A stretch of 29,274 nucleotides of DNA from JBCCRH01 sp039208045 (GCA_039208045.1 JBCCRH010000018.1:1-29274), one strand, 5' to 3'; shown: positions 9,801 through 17,555, counted from the stretch's first letter. Numbers and translations are program-made. The notes: generated by a model from the letters alone, not told the origin.

Positions 9801-12800
9801 CATCTCCAATGCAGTAGATATTGACTGTTTTGGAGCTGCCACGGGCTCTTTTTCAGTTGGGGTGCAAAATGGAACGCCACCCTATTTTTACTCGATTAAT
9901 GGCGGGCCAGTGCAGGGTAGTCCGGTCTTTAGTAATCTAGTCGCTGGTACTTATACGATAGCCGTACGGGATAATCTAGACTGTGAACAAACCATTGAAT
10001 ATACCTTGACTGAGCCTGCGCTGCTTTCACTCGCCTTGAGTACACAGTCGCTTTCTTGCATTGATGCATTGGATGGCCAAGTGGCTGCAACAGTGGATGG
10101 CGGCGTGCTGCCCTACACCTTTGAATGGGATAATGGAGCGGATGATCTACCTGATAGTGCTCTTCTGAATGGTATACATCCTGGCTGGTACACGCTACTC
10201 TTGACCGATGCTAATGGCTGTACGTTACAAGATTCTATCTTGCTTACCGCTCCCGATGCTATTCGTGCAGATATTGATCTTTCGCCAACTACTTGCCATG
10301 AGTCAGCAGATGGTAGCGCTACTTTACTGAATGTAGCTGGTGGAACACCGCCTTACAGCTACTTATGGGAAGATGCACAAATGGATAGTCTAAATACTAC
10401 CTTATCTAAAGGTTTACATCAAGTCACCATTGAGGATGCGAATCAGTGCACGACAGTCATTGATTTTGAGATCATGGGTCCGGAGTCTCTAGTCATTGAT
10501 ACGATCGCACTCACCGATTTGAGCTGTAGCTATACGACGGATGGTGCCATTGTACCTACTATTCAGGGAGGGACTGCACCTTACGAAATCAGCTGGAATA
10601 CGGGCGTTACCCAAGCTGCACTAACGCAACTCGAAGCGGGAGTCTATGCCTTTACAGTAACGGATGTAAATGGCTGCCAAGTCTTCAGCCCAGACTTAGA
10701 ACTAACACAACCAGCGCCCATCGCGATAGCCCTTACCAATGCTGAAAATATTGCCTGTTTTGGTGAAAATACCGGAGCCTTAGTCGTTGCGGTGCAAAAT
10801 GGAGTCCCTCCTTTAACCTATTCCATTAATGGAGGGGCAGGGCAAAGTAGCCCTATCTTTGAAAATCTAGCTGCTGGTATGTATACCATAACAGTTAGCG
10901 ATAGCCGGGATTGCCAAGCATCCATCGGATACGAATTGACCGAACCCACCCCGCTCACCCTAGACCTAGCAGCGCAAGGCACCATTTGTGCCAACACACA
11001 AGGCGGCCAAGTAACGGCAACGGTGAGTGGAGGGGTAACACCTTATCAATTTGAGTGGAATAATTCCAATATTCTCCCTAATAGTCCCACACTGAATGAT
11101 GTGAATGCAGGTTGGTATACATTACTGCTGACTGATGCAAATGGCTGCACCCTACGTGACTCTATTCTAGTCGAAGCAGCCAATCAAATTATGGTGGAGC
11201 TGACACTCACGCCTACTACCTGCCATGAGTCTACCGATGGAACGGCTACTTTATTTAATCTCGCAGGTGGAAATCCACCCTTTACCTACCTCTGGGAAGA
11301 TGGGCAAACCGACAGTCTCAATACCATGCTCGCCAAAGGCTTCCATCAGGTGACCATTGAAGATGCTAATCAGTGTGGCACTGTCGTTGAATTTGAAATT
11401 ACGGGGCCGGCACCTCTAGTGATCGATACCATCATACGCAATGATTTGAGCTGTAGCTACACGATGGATGGTGCTATTTCACCTGTCATACAAGGTGGGA
11501 CAACACCTTATGAAATAAGCTGGAATACGGGGGTTACTCAGGCTTCCTTGGAGCAGCTTGAGGCAGGCAGTTATGCCTTTACGGTGACGGATGCAAATGG
11601 CTGCCAGACCACTAGTGCCGATATAGAAATAGCGCAACCCGCAGCTATTGAAGTGACTATTACTGATACTATCCATATCAATTGTGCTGGGGAGGCGACC
11701 GGTGCATTGACCGTTTCGGTGCAAAATGGCATACCTCCTTTGACCTACTCGATTAATGGCGGGACGGCGCAAAGTAGCCCTATATTTGAAAATCTATCCG
11801 CTGGCGCTTATACTATTGTGGTAAGTGATAGCCAAAATTGCCAAGCATCCATTACATATGAACTGACCGAACCAGCCCCGCTCACACTAGCACTGAGCGC
11901 CCAAGCCACTTCTTGTGCCAATACGCTGGATGGCCAAGTGAGCGCCGTGGTGGATGGTGGGGTTCCGCCCTATCAATTGGAGTGGAATGAGACCGATACG
12001 CTACCCAATAGTGCTACCCTAGATGCTATTCCCCCTGGCTGGTATACCCTTCTTTTGACGGATGCCAATGGCTGTACCTTGCGCGATTCTATTTTGGTAG
12101 AAGCAGCAAATGTCATTTCTGCTGAGCTAGCGCTCACGCCCACAAATTGCCATGAGTCTACGGATGGAACAGCTACTTTATTTAATCTCGCAGGTGGAAA
12201 TCCACCCTTCACCTACTTATGGGAAGATGGGCAAACCGACAGTCTAAATACCATGCTTTCTAAAGGCTTCCACCAGGTAACTATCGAGGATGCCAATCAA
12301 TGTGCGACGATCATTGAATTTGAAATCACAGGGCCGGAGCCCCTGGAAATTGATACTATACTAATTACTGATTTGAGCTGTAGCAACTCCTTGGATGGTG
12401 CTATTTCACCTATCATACAAGGCGGGACGGCGCCGTATGAAATTAGTTGGAATACAGGGGTTACCCAAGCTTCCTTGGAGCAGCTAGGAGCAGGTACCTA
12501 CACCTTTACCGTGACCGATGCGAACGATTGCCAGCTCATTAGTCCCGACATAGCCATAGCACAGCCGCAGGCTGCGGGGCTATCTATCACAGGTGTCGTC
12601 GACATCGACTGCTTTGGTGCAGCTACGGGTGCCTTTACCGTGGCGGTAGAAAATGGAACGCCGCCTTTTGTCTATACACTAGTGGGTGGAGCGCCTCAAA
12701 GCAATCCTACTTTTGAGAACCTGAGTGCGGGAAGTTATACCATAGAAGTGAGCGACAGCTCAGGCTGTGGAAAGACCATTGAATATACACTGCCGGAACC

Positions 12801-15423
12801 CGCACCGCTCACCATAGCTTGGAATGTACAGGCTACTTCTTGTTTTGATACAGCAGATGGGCAGGTGGAGGCCCTCGTTAGTGGGGGGACAGCCCCCTAT
12901 GCATTCATGTGGAATAACACAGATACACTACCCGATACTCCATTACTAGAGGACTTAGCCCCTGGCTGGTATACGCTTTCTTTGACAGATGCAAATGATT
13001 GTTCTTTAATCGATTCCATCTTCATCGATGCCCCTGCTCCGATCACTGCCAATCTAGAGCTATTCCCCACTTCTTGCCACAATACGACCGATGGTACTGC
13101 CCTGCTTACCAATATTCAAGGTGGGTCTGGTAGCTATCAAATCTTCTGGCAAGATGGGCAGCAAGATACCATCAATACTGCACTGGCAGCGGGTGCACAT
13201 AGTGTGCGTATCGAGGATAGCCAAGGGTGTAGCTTGACGCTAGATTTTGACATAGAAGCGCCGGAGGCTTTGGCCATTCAGGGTGCTACCACTACAAACC
13301 TGTCTTGTTATTCTACTATCGACGGCACCATTGAAGTGCTAATAGAAGGAGGAACGGCGCCTTATTCTTATATATGGAGTAATACTGATACTACTGCATT
13401 TATTAGACCGTTGGATGCAGGTAGCTATACCCTTACGGTAACGGATGCGAATGGTTGCCAATTGCTTACGCCTCCTTATGAAATAGTACGCCCTGATAGC
13501 TTGATCCTAGCAGTAGCTTTTGAGGACAGCATTGCTTGCCAAGGGGCAGCAACGGCTAGCGTGGTATTGTCGGTAACCAATGGCGCACCACCCTATTTAT
13601 ATCAAGTCAATGCCAGTACGCCGCAGGCTAGTCCTATTTTTGATAATCTTTCAGCTGGCGACTACCTCTTCTCAGTGACTGATGGCTCAGTTTGTACACA
13701 GTCCCTTAGTTATACCATTAACGAGCCTACCCCATTAGCTATCACTTTCGCTGCTGTACCTACCTCTTGCGCTGACACTGCGGATGGGATGCTTAGCGCA
13801 AATGTATCAGGCGGAAGGCCTCCCTACTCCTACTCGTGGAACACTGGCCCAACAGTGGCTGCTCTTTCTGATTTAGCTGCTGCTTTTTATACCCTTACGG
13901 TAACGGATGCCAATGGCTGTAGCTTGGTAGATACTGCACAAGTCGAAGCACCATTACCATTGGAAGCGACGGCTACTACTTCGCCCGCTTCTTGCTTTGA
14001 GGCGCAGGATGGGCAGGCGGTTATCGAGCCAATTGTGGGGGGTACTCCGCCCTATACCATCCTATGGGAAGATGGGCTTACGCTCCCTACCCGAAGTGAT
14101 TTATCGCAGGGCAGCTACGACGTACAGATTACTGATTCCAATGGCTGTAAGTACTTCCTGGCACTTAGCATTGATGCACCCCCTATTTTGGCTTTAAGCC
14201 AATTCCAACGCACTGACCTGAGCTGTTTTGAGGCCAATGATGGGCAGCTTGCCGTCAGCATCGAAGGTGGAACGCCGCCGTATACCTACCTGTGGAGCAA
14301 TAGCGCTACAGAAGCTACGCTGACTGGCCTTGCTGCTGGTTCTTATTTCTTGACAGTCATTGATCAGCAGGGGTGCCGCTTGGAAGATTTAGCCTTTGAG
14401 CTCACGCAACCAGAAGCACTTGAGCTGAGTGTCATCGCCTTAGAAGATATTAGCTGCTTTGGTGCAGCGGATGGTCTTGCAGAGCTTGAAGCGGCCGGTG
14501 GTGTCCCCCCTTACAGCTATGAATGGTCTAGTGGGCAAAGCAGCGCTGTAGCGGACAACTTAGCCCCTGGCACTTACGAGATCACACTCACAGACGCCAC
14601 CGATTGCACCATTTCCACCACATTTAGCATTACTCAGCCTATGCCTTTGGAGGTATCGACCAATATTACCTCCCCTGGCTGTAATGGCGACCCCGCCTCT
14701 ATCGAAATTATTCCAACGCTTGGAGGAGGCACGCCACCCTATTTGTACTCTATCGATAACGGGCAGACCTATTCCGACTCCACCTTTTTTGATGGTTTGG
14801 AACTGGGCACCTACCCCATCCAAGTAATCGATGCCAATGGCTGTGTCTTCTTTGAGGAAGCGCTCATCTCCCCTGCTCCTCCCATCGATATTCGATTACC
14901 AAAAGAATTAGTCATCAATTTTGGAGAAGTAGATAGCATCCAACTTGAGGTGTTCGATACCATTGGATTCACCTCCATTGAGTGGACACCTGCTGACTCT
15001 ACTATCTCCTGCACGGATTGCTTCAGCCCCAGCTTTTCCCCGCCCTTTTCGACCCAATACCAGGTAACCATTATCGATGGAAAAGCCTGTATAGGTCAAG
15101 CCACCCTCCCAGTTTTTGTCCAGCGCCCCCGCCGCCTCTTCATCCCCAATGCCTTCAGCCCCAATGGCGATGATAATAATGACGTCTGGACTATTTTTGG
15201 TGCCCCGGAGGTCGTCCAGCTAGAGCAAGTACTCGTCTTCAATCGTTGGGGTAGCCTGGTATTTGAGCGAAAGCGTATTCCACACTCCGATGCTTCCCTG
15301 GGCTGGGATGGGCTCTTCGATGGCCGGGAATTACCTGGCGGGGTATATGTGTATTTGGTGGAAGCCTTGTTTACGGATGGCGAGCGGAAGGTATTTAAGG
15401 GCGATGTGGTGTTGATGCGGTAG
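3856..15423 (+). CDS. Giant T9SS-exported surface protein with 26 SprB repeats and gliding-motility C-terminal domain
   Basis: The predicted product has 3855 residues, roughly 400 kDa. Residues ~1-35 form a signal peptide with a basic start and a hydrophobic core (VIVLLVCYLLPG). Residues ~36-1640 are a series of Cys-containing beta-sandwich-like modules resembling DUF11/conserved-repeat domains (for example LPPGMQYAAGS, LPEGMTLLESS, LPSTLDYVPGS). They include Asp-rich, possibly calcium-binding loops (DDLDGDGFFDD near 413; EDDNGNGQWD near 1504). An AGDDLVICHQ Ig-like module follows near 1580. Residues 1684 to ~3680 hold 26 SprB repeats. Residues ~3759-3855 are a type B T9SS sorting domain. By family it should be exported through T9SS and displayed outside as an adhesin or motility protein. 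No ABC or PorP/SprF gene adjoins it, whereas such partners are common beside type B cargo. Confidence 0.93.
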   Translation: MFPLNRLSTPNTRWSCHSVIVLLVCYLLPGMLNGQIQISTLSAPDALVACGPSDAFTIYMANQQGDEFPGGTFTIQLPPGMQYAAGSANGAVEINVSNNSLLQFSIAANASVPFHTLSFEALIDCAFTNTQAIQYIYESSAGTATASAPPLSNYFTPEIVPLDIQNTTLSLSVGQQGVRSYTIVQARPEARIDSLFLVATYDASAQMTSFNLGQAVGSAVGSDTLVITGAELPGGDGFFDYNDQLVLEELVTLLTCTSTNSQLEIFWRCNGSLCQSFVADGLNLIADGSPNITITNQNGFIDQAVANDASQVGGGFCETLELEYLVENDGAESFLGAGTAFDLTVAFGLNNNLFGTAFPVDIMRFPNWSFEAFIGNTPLPLSAYQFPAADPLLGYNILFTTLTADPDGAGGLDDLDGDGFFDDLPVNGSTMIRIAITYDANTTQDCTFLSGFQNTGGAQTSFRIGFNFLNQCGGTASYWYGVTDPGINIIELFVHRAGEAIFSLDDENLEPGNTTFLNVVPGGDWSSPCAATDSFVLQLVLPEGLQLGTGASGGPLPYYGIVDNTDNTIALAAGSRGGLNAPWRIPITIDCASTVFDSTLEISFQYFCDPACPDFKIIDCQRTTLDYLPQCQDCTDGISTTDFELTRLSLGWQDVWRNERVDPILNPNINLKAGINFDSVLIQMSGRYGGGAPFDSLFARLSYQPINQPQITANLPHFEPIAGEVQYFAADGSITTCPFSDWAASYAANNNLHFLDFGVESLFEPGGCLEAITRAEGDSIVLSVVSQVTENVPIRAESIPELTGGFYTTVEGRDTFCNELLEQFVLEEVIPKVHVSYGQERHFGCNEVFFTGSFINNHGHQLDGDQFPDEIRSISEVQSVRILIEGHWYYQAGSSTIRASGSLDRVNGSSTAAPGITAPIDDPVVSFDGTFTVLTYDTPELWPAGDLVINGSDPQHNIRFRAIPSCSVPRNQSFDVGMEADLTKFTHAPAAQQLTITESRFSDAKIYEQQTVGVNLISPQTSNPVNDTVQWAFQLENLTNYAGSDKTVYNNWIAIEAPPGVEVIALQDITDPNNPITYPVLPYPDNNFWFQVGDLPGFGSRDFELIALFEACTDNTIQLTHGFSCEAYPEPNPSMGYAFADDTFSCATNSLDLAIRPGEIALAVDLNEPNYPVPLCVPLNYTLDISNLQISYAYDLNALLTLPEGMTLLESSVRIEYPAGSGNLQTFNNQIFLGDRTWEWSLFEVVEVLKGLRAEPENALRLYFQVETNCDFLVGRQLQLEVSANSNCDFSDERRIFSLPILIEGIPAIVNQYDVSLDFPEGGIRSCANSTLTYSLTNLGPFQVSSSEQMGILLPSTLDYVPGSLQGIHNAPTAIAANTIIDQERLLTFQTPAGLAPGDSVVFSITVQDLSTQSLDCGFIDVEALALVEASIDCPSAAGGACEVFAIANTELYQVPVLDNPLVVSFAPWSSPGAEDADLMNGIFYITNTADYPVVNDEVQLIVFEDDNGNGQWDNPPEQLLINTTISVDSLAAQADLIDSLDFSGIIVQADQVGLQLFEAGTACWCDTTTLIIPTPPIQNAGDDLVICHQDTITLGSPTAVPTLGFSWQGIGGAPLSALLQTNSEQTQAVFTNLTNSPISYSYELLTTQTSGITTSDTVTVEIRPIIEVDVVPDADYNGQDISCAGAADGALQINVENGIWPYTYFLEGQEVPDSILTGLGAGTYMFTVVDAVGCSQNVTFSLAEPDSLQLDLFAQAVSCSDSSDGSVSSAATGGTPPYTYAWAHDPNIATPTLQNVPAGTYTLTLTDLNGCTIVESIEVDAPIPTTATLELTPTTCHDSADGTATLVDVINGTPPYTYLWENGQTDSLTTMLAKGFHQVSIQDTNGCISVIDFEITGPESLIIANTGITGLSCSGATDATIAPVIEGGTMPYTIAWSTGVVQPSLEQLSPGTYSFTVTDANDCQLISPEIDLDETSSINIIISNAVDIDCFGAATGSFSVGVQNGTPPYFYSINGGPVQGSPVFSNLVAGTYTIAVRDNLDCEQTIEYTLTEPALLSLALSTQSLSCIDALDGQVAATVDGGVLPYTFEWDNGADDLPDSALLNGIHPGWYTLLLTDANGCTLQDSILLTAPDAIRADIDLSPTTCHESADGSATLLNVAGGTPPYSYLWEDAQMDSLNTTLSKGLHQVTIEDANQCTTVIDFEIMGPESLVIDTIALTDLSCSYTTDGAIVPTIQGGTAPYEISWNTGVTQAALTQLEAGVYAFTVTDVNGCQVFSPDLELTQPAPIAIALTNAENIACFGENTGALVVAVQNGVPPLTYSINGGAGQSSPIFENLAAGMYTITVSDSRDCQASIGYELTEPTPLTLDLAAQGTICANTQGGQVTATVSGGVTPYQFEWNNSNILPNSPTLNDVNAGWYTLLLTDANGCTLRDSILVEAANQIMVELTLTPTTCHESTDGTATLFNLAGGNPPFTYLWEDGQTDSLNTMLAKGFHQVTIEDANQCGTVVEFEITGPAPLVIDTIIRNDLSCSYTMDGAISPVIQGGTTPYEISWNTGVTQASLEQLEAGSYAFTVTDANGCQTTSADIEIAQPAAIEVTITDTIHINCAGEATGALTVSVQNGIPPLTYSINGGTAQSSPIFENLSAGAYTIVVSDSQNCQASITYELTEPAPLTLALSAQATSCANTLDGQVSAVVDGGVPPYQLEWNETDTLPNSATLDAIPPGWYTLLLTDANGCTLRDSILVEAANVISAELALTPTNCHESTDGTATLFNLAGGNPPFTYLWEDGQTDSLNTMLSKGFHQVTIEDANQCATIIEFEITGPEPLEIDTILITDLSCSNSLDGAISPIIQGGTAPYEISWNTGVTQASLEQLGAGTYTFTVTDANDCQLISPDIAIAQPQAAGLSITGVVDIDCFGAATGAFTVAVENGTPPFVYTLVGGAPQSNPTFENLSAGSYTIEVSDSSGCGKTIEYTLPEPAPLTIAWNVQATSCFDTADGQVEALVSGGTAPYAFMWNNTDTLPDTPLLEDLAPGWYTLSLTDANDCSLIDSIFIDAPAPITANLELFPTSCHNTTDGTALLTNIQGGSGSYQIFWQDGQQDTINTALAAGAHSVRIEDSQGCSLTLDFDIEAPEALAIQGATTTNLSCYSTIDGTIEVLIEGGTAPYSYIWSNTDTTAFIRPLDAGSYTLTVTDANGCQLLTPPYEIVRPDSLILAVAFEDSIACQGAATASVVLSVTNGAPPYLYQVNASTPQASPIFDNLSAGDYLFSVTDGSVCTQSLSYTINEPTPLAITFAAVPTSCADTADGMLSANVSGGRPPYSYSWNTGPTVAALSDLAAAFYTLTVTDANGCSLVDTAQVEAPLPLEATATTSPASCFEAQDGQAVIEPIVGGTPPYTILWEDGLTLPTRSDLSQGSYDVQITDSNGCKYFLALSIDAPPILALSQFQRTDLSCFEANDGQLAVSIEGGTPPYTYLWSNSATEATLTGLAAGSYFLTVIDQQGCRLEDLAFELTQPEALELSVIALEDISCFGAADGLAELEAAGGVPPYSYEWSSGQSSAVADNLAPGTYEITLTDATDCTISTTFSITQPMPLEVSTNITSPGCNGDPASIEIIPTLGGGTPPYLYSIDNGQTYSDSTFFDGLELGTYPIQVIDANGCVFFEEALISPAPPIDIRLPKELVINFGEVDSIQLEVFDTIGFTSIEWTPADSTISCTDCFSPSFSPPFSTQYQVTIIDGKACIGQATLPVFVQRPRRLFIPNAFSPNGDDNNDVWTIFGAPEVVQLEQVLVFNRWGSLVFERKRIPHSDASLGWDGLFDGRELPGGVYVYLVEALFTDGERKVFKGDVVLMR
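8899..14880 (+). repeat. Tandem array of 26 SprB repeats (about 77 residues each) inside the giant gene
   Basis: Each unit begins with a Cys (ISC, LSC, TTC), then has ..DG.., GGTPPYxYxW, a xxLxAGxYxxTVTDANGC core with a second Cys, and ends in a Pro-containing linker (..EPxPL..). First-Cys codons include 8905 (residue 1684), 9364, 10294, 11221, 12148, 13075, 13993, 14455 and 14680 (residue 3609). The two Cys per unit could form a disulfide outside the cell. SprB repeats are beta-sandwich modules known from Flavobacterium gliding adhesins. The first and last units are the most divergent. Confidence 0.92.
9364..13992 (+). repeat. Higher-order A-B-C-D superrepeat, five units of about 927 nt
   Basis: Every fourth SprB repeat is most alike. 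Type A has a TTCHES start and KGFHQVTIEDANQC. Type B has LSCS and YEISWNTGVTQ. Type C has YSINGG and SPIFENLSAG. Type D has GWYTLLLTDANGC. A-type first-Cys codons are at 9364, 10294, 11221, 12148 and 13075, and a sixth, diverged A begins at 13993. Spacings are 930, 927, 927, 927 and 918 nt. A partial C-D precedes the first full unit, and A-B plus two diverged repeats follow the last. Units starting at 11221 and 12148 are closest at the DNA level: 11245-11282 and 12172-12209 are identical over 38 nt. Confidence 0.88.
15130..15423 (+). other. T9SS type B (gliding motility-associated) C-terminal sorting domain
   Basis: This codes for residues 3759-3855 of the giant protein. The signature order is present: RLFIPNAFSPNGDDNNDVW, then a hydrophobic strand, VFNRWGSLVFE, then GWDGLFDGRELPGGVYVY and a final FKGDVVLMR. 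This is the C-terminal signal recognised by the type IX secretion machinery in the outer membrane. It shows that the reading frame is intact to its end despite the long repeat array. Confidence 0.93.
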
Positions 15424-15428
15424 GGAGC

Positions 15429-15474
15429 AACCTTGGATGTTGACGAGTGGGTGTCCAGCAGAACATCCAAGGTT
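15429..15474 (+). terminator. Perfect 13-bp hairpin after the giant gene (terminator-like or small palindromic element)
   Basis: Arm 15429-15441 is the exact reverse complement of 15462-15474, with a 20-nt loop. It starts 6 nt after the giant gene's stop codon. Only a short T run ends the 3' arm and GC-rich sequence follows, so it is a weak match to an intrinsic terminator. A second smaller hairpin follows at about 15480-15495 (GGTAG/CTACC). The large loop and nested second stem also fit a dispersed palindromic intergenic element. Confidence 0.55.
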
Positions 15475-15530
15475 TTGCGGGTAGGAAGTCTACCGGAGAC
15501 CTGCAACTTTTCTATAATTAAAGTATATTA

Positions 15531-15545
15531 CGTGAAAAAATCACG
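15531..15545 (+). promoter_or_regulatory. Short palindrome directly in front of the rloA-like start codon
   Basis: CGTGA-AAAAA-TCACG ends 2 nt before the ATG at 15548. It could be a dyad operator for a repressor, or an RNA hairpin covering the ribosome-binding region. The AT-rich stretch just upstream (15511-15530) is a plausible promoter zone but has no clear TAnnTTTG. The structure is seen directly; the function is inference. Confidence 0.4.
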
Positions 15546-15547
15546 CC

Positions 15548-16918
15548 ATGCTGCTTCGAGTTGTTATAAATAACTTTATGTCGTTCGGGGAGGAAACAGA
15601 ATTCAATATGTTTCCAAATCCCAGATATAGCAAAAAAGCACATCACTTGCATCATGCTCCTGCATATGAACTTGACTTCCTTAGGTTAGGAGCTATTTAT
15701 GGTGCTAACGCTGCTGGAAAATCCAACTTTATCAAGGCACTTAGCATTCTCCAACAAACTATTCTGTCAGAAAAAGTTCCTGCAAACTTATCGAATATAA
15801 AGTTTCGCTTAGGCGAAAGCCATCAAGTACAACCGGTTACGATTGGAATCGAATTTATCGCAGGTGATACTGCCTTCCTATATGCTATCCAACTAGATGA
15901 TAATTTGGTGATTGCTGAAGAATTATATCAGTCTGGCCTTGGTAAGGAAGACGATCAGCTTCTTTTTGAAAGAAAATCTACAAGGGCGACCACTAAAATC
16001 GAGTTCTTCTCAGATTTTTATAAAAGTACTGAAAATGAAGTCTTCGCAAATGTGATCGAAAAAAACCTATCTAAGCCATTCAAACCTATCCTAAAATTAC
16101 TGGCCGAGCTAGATAATGATGCTTTGCACACCATTTCAGCAGCATATGATTGGCTAAAAAGTGACTTAAGAATTATTACCCCTGGCACTAAGCCACAAAA
16201 CTTGGCACATATCATCGACCAGAATCCCGAATTTCATCAGTTCATGAGACATATTATCCAATCCTTCCAATTGGGTGTTCAGGACATAAAAGTCGAGAAA
16301 AAAGCAGCAGTAGAGTTTTTTGGAAGAGATGATAGTGAGATTTTTCATCGTATTTATCAATCTATGGATGAGGAAGATGCTGATGTAATTAGTATGACGA
16401 TTCCTAGTGGTGATTCGGTATCTGTTGCTAGAGAAGATGGTAGTTTAGTTGTAAAACAATTGAAATTCATGCATCATTCTGATCTAGATAGTTACTCTTT
16501 TTCAACTGTTGAGGAGTCAGATGGCACTAGACGATTATTAGAGCTCGCACCTGCATTTTTGAGCATTCTTACGCAAAAAGTAGTGTATCTGATCGATGAA
16601 ATTGAAAGCAGCCTTCACCCTTTATTGATCAAGGAATCTCTGAAAATTATATCTGATAAGATTGATTGTATGGGGCAACTTATTTTTACCACTCATGAAT
16701 CTCAACTACTAGATCAGAACATTTTTAGAAAGGATGAAATTTGGTTCATCGAAAAAGATATAAATGGTAATTCTAGCATCTATTCCTTAAGTGATTTTAA
16801 GCCTCATCATACTAAAGACATTAGAAAAGGATATCTAAACGGGCGCTATGGTGCGGTACCAACCTTAGGTAAATTAAAGGATTTAAGCTGGCTCGACTAT
16901 GATACTACCACGCAATAG
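15548..16918 (+). CDS. rloA: RloA-like AAA/ABC-type ATPase of an AbiL-like defence pair
   Basis: The 456-residue protein begins with the family-typical N-terminus (RVVINNFMSFGEETEF). It has a Walker A GANAAGKS at 52-59, a signature-like SDGTRRLLELAP, a Walker B VVYLIDEIESSLHP (D350/E351), and a TTHESQLLD switch near the end. This is the SMC/OLD-like AAA_15/AAA_21 architecture of RloA/AbiLi proteins, which pair with RloB-type proteins in abortive-infection systems. The stop overlaps the next gene by 20 nt, so the two are made together. The gene is visibly AT-richer than the giant gene before it and the gene after the cassette, which suggests horizontal transfer. The phage-defence role comes from the family and was not shown here. 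Confidence 0.85.
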   Translation: MLLRVVINNFMSFGEETEFNMFPNPRYSKKAHHLHHAPAYELDFLRLGAIYGANAAGKSNFIKALSILQQTILSEKVPANLSNIKFRLGESHQVQPVTIGIEFIAGDTAFLYAIQLDDNLVIAEELYQSGLGKEDDQLLFERKSTRATTKIEFFSDFYKSTENEVFANVIEKNLSKPFKPILKLLAELDNDALHTISAAYDWLKSDLRIITPGTKPQNLAHIIDQNPEFHQFMRHIIQSFQLGVQDIKVEKKAAVEFFGRDDSEIFHRIYQSMDEEDADVISMTIPSGDSVSVAREDGSLVVKQLKFMHHSDLDSYSFSTVEESDGTRRLLELAPAFLSILTQKVVYLIDEIESSLHPLLIKESLKIISDKIDCMGQLIFTTHESQLLDQNIFRKDEIWFIEKDINGNSSIYSLSDFKPHHTKDIRKGYLNGRYGAVPTLGKLKDLSWLDYDTTTQ

Positions 16919-17555
16919 GCTTTTTAGCAGAAGACCGCCTGAAAGAGATGCCACCCTGATTCTTATTCTTTGTGAAGGAGGAAAGCGAGAACCAGATTAT
17001 TTCAACTACTTTTCCAATATTGATTCAAGAGTCAATGTTGCTATTATTCCTGCTGATTCAAAAGCTAATAATTCGCCTACTGGATTGTATGATTTAGCAT
17101 GCCACTTGACAGGCTATAAATTAGAAAGCGTCTCGCCCGAGTTTCAATTAACTGGAGAAGACGAGCTATGGTTTGTAATCGATACTGACCAATGGGGAGA
17201 TAAAATAGAGGCCCTATATCGACTCTCTTCTGAGGCCAGCAATTGGTTTATTGCACAGAGCAATCCCTGCTTTGAATTATGGCTTTACTATCACTTCTCT
17301 TTTGAAAAACCCAACTTTAAAGGAATGGCTGCTTCCAAGAATTGGAAAGCTTTTTTGAATAAAATAATACCTGGGGGATTCGATTCTAAAAAACATCCCT
17401 TACTACTCCGTACTGCTATTAGCAATAGTGAACACAATGCAAGTGATAATCAAATACCTGAATTCTTAGAAACTCACGTATTTAAGCTAGGAAAATCGAT
17501 CTACCGATTATTGCATAAAAAGATCGACTCTGCAAGAAATAAAGCCGACTTATAA
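16899..17555 (+). CDS. rloB: RloB-like (TOPRIM-related) protein, partner of the RloA-like ATPase
   Basis: The 218 residues match the RloB family pattern: LILILCEGGKREPDYF at 20-35 (E26 as the likely TOPRIM-type Glu, with E31 and D33), ELWFVIDTDQW with the D95-x-D97 acidic pair, and SNPCFELWLYYHF at 121-133. Such proteins are thought to be the effector nuclease-like half of RloAB/AbiL modules, with the ATPase as sensor or regulator. The ATG lies inside the upstream gene (20-nt overlap) and no Shine-Dalgarno stands out, so translation is probably coupled. The gene is AT-rich like its partner. It ends 4 nt from the convergent DUF4249 gene. Biochemical activity is inferred. Confidence 0.85.
   Translation: MILPRNRLFSRRPPERDATLILILCEGGKREPDYFNYFSNIDSRVNVAIIPADSKANNSPTGLYDLACHLTGYKLESVSPEFQLTGEDELWFVIDTDQWGDKIEALYRLSSEASNWFIAQSNPCFELWLYYHFSFEKPNFKGMAASKNWKAFLNKIIPGGFDSKKHPLLLRTAISNSEHNASDNQIPEFLETHVFKLGKSIYRLLHKKIDSARNKADL

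Noticed and set aside
8899..14880. CRISPR-like or satellite repeat array
   Set aside because: Repeats are about 231 nt, in frame, diverged and protein-coding (SprB modules); there are no unique spacers of uniform size.
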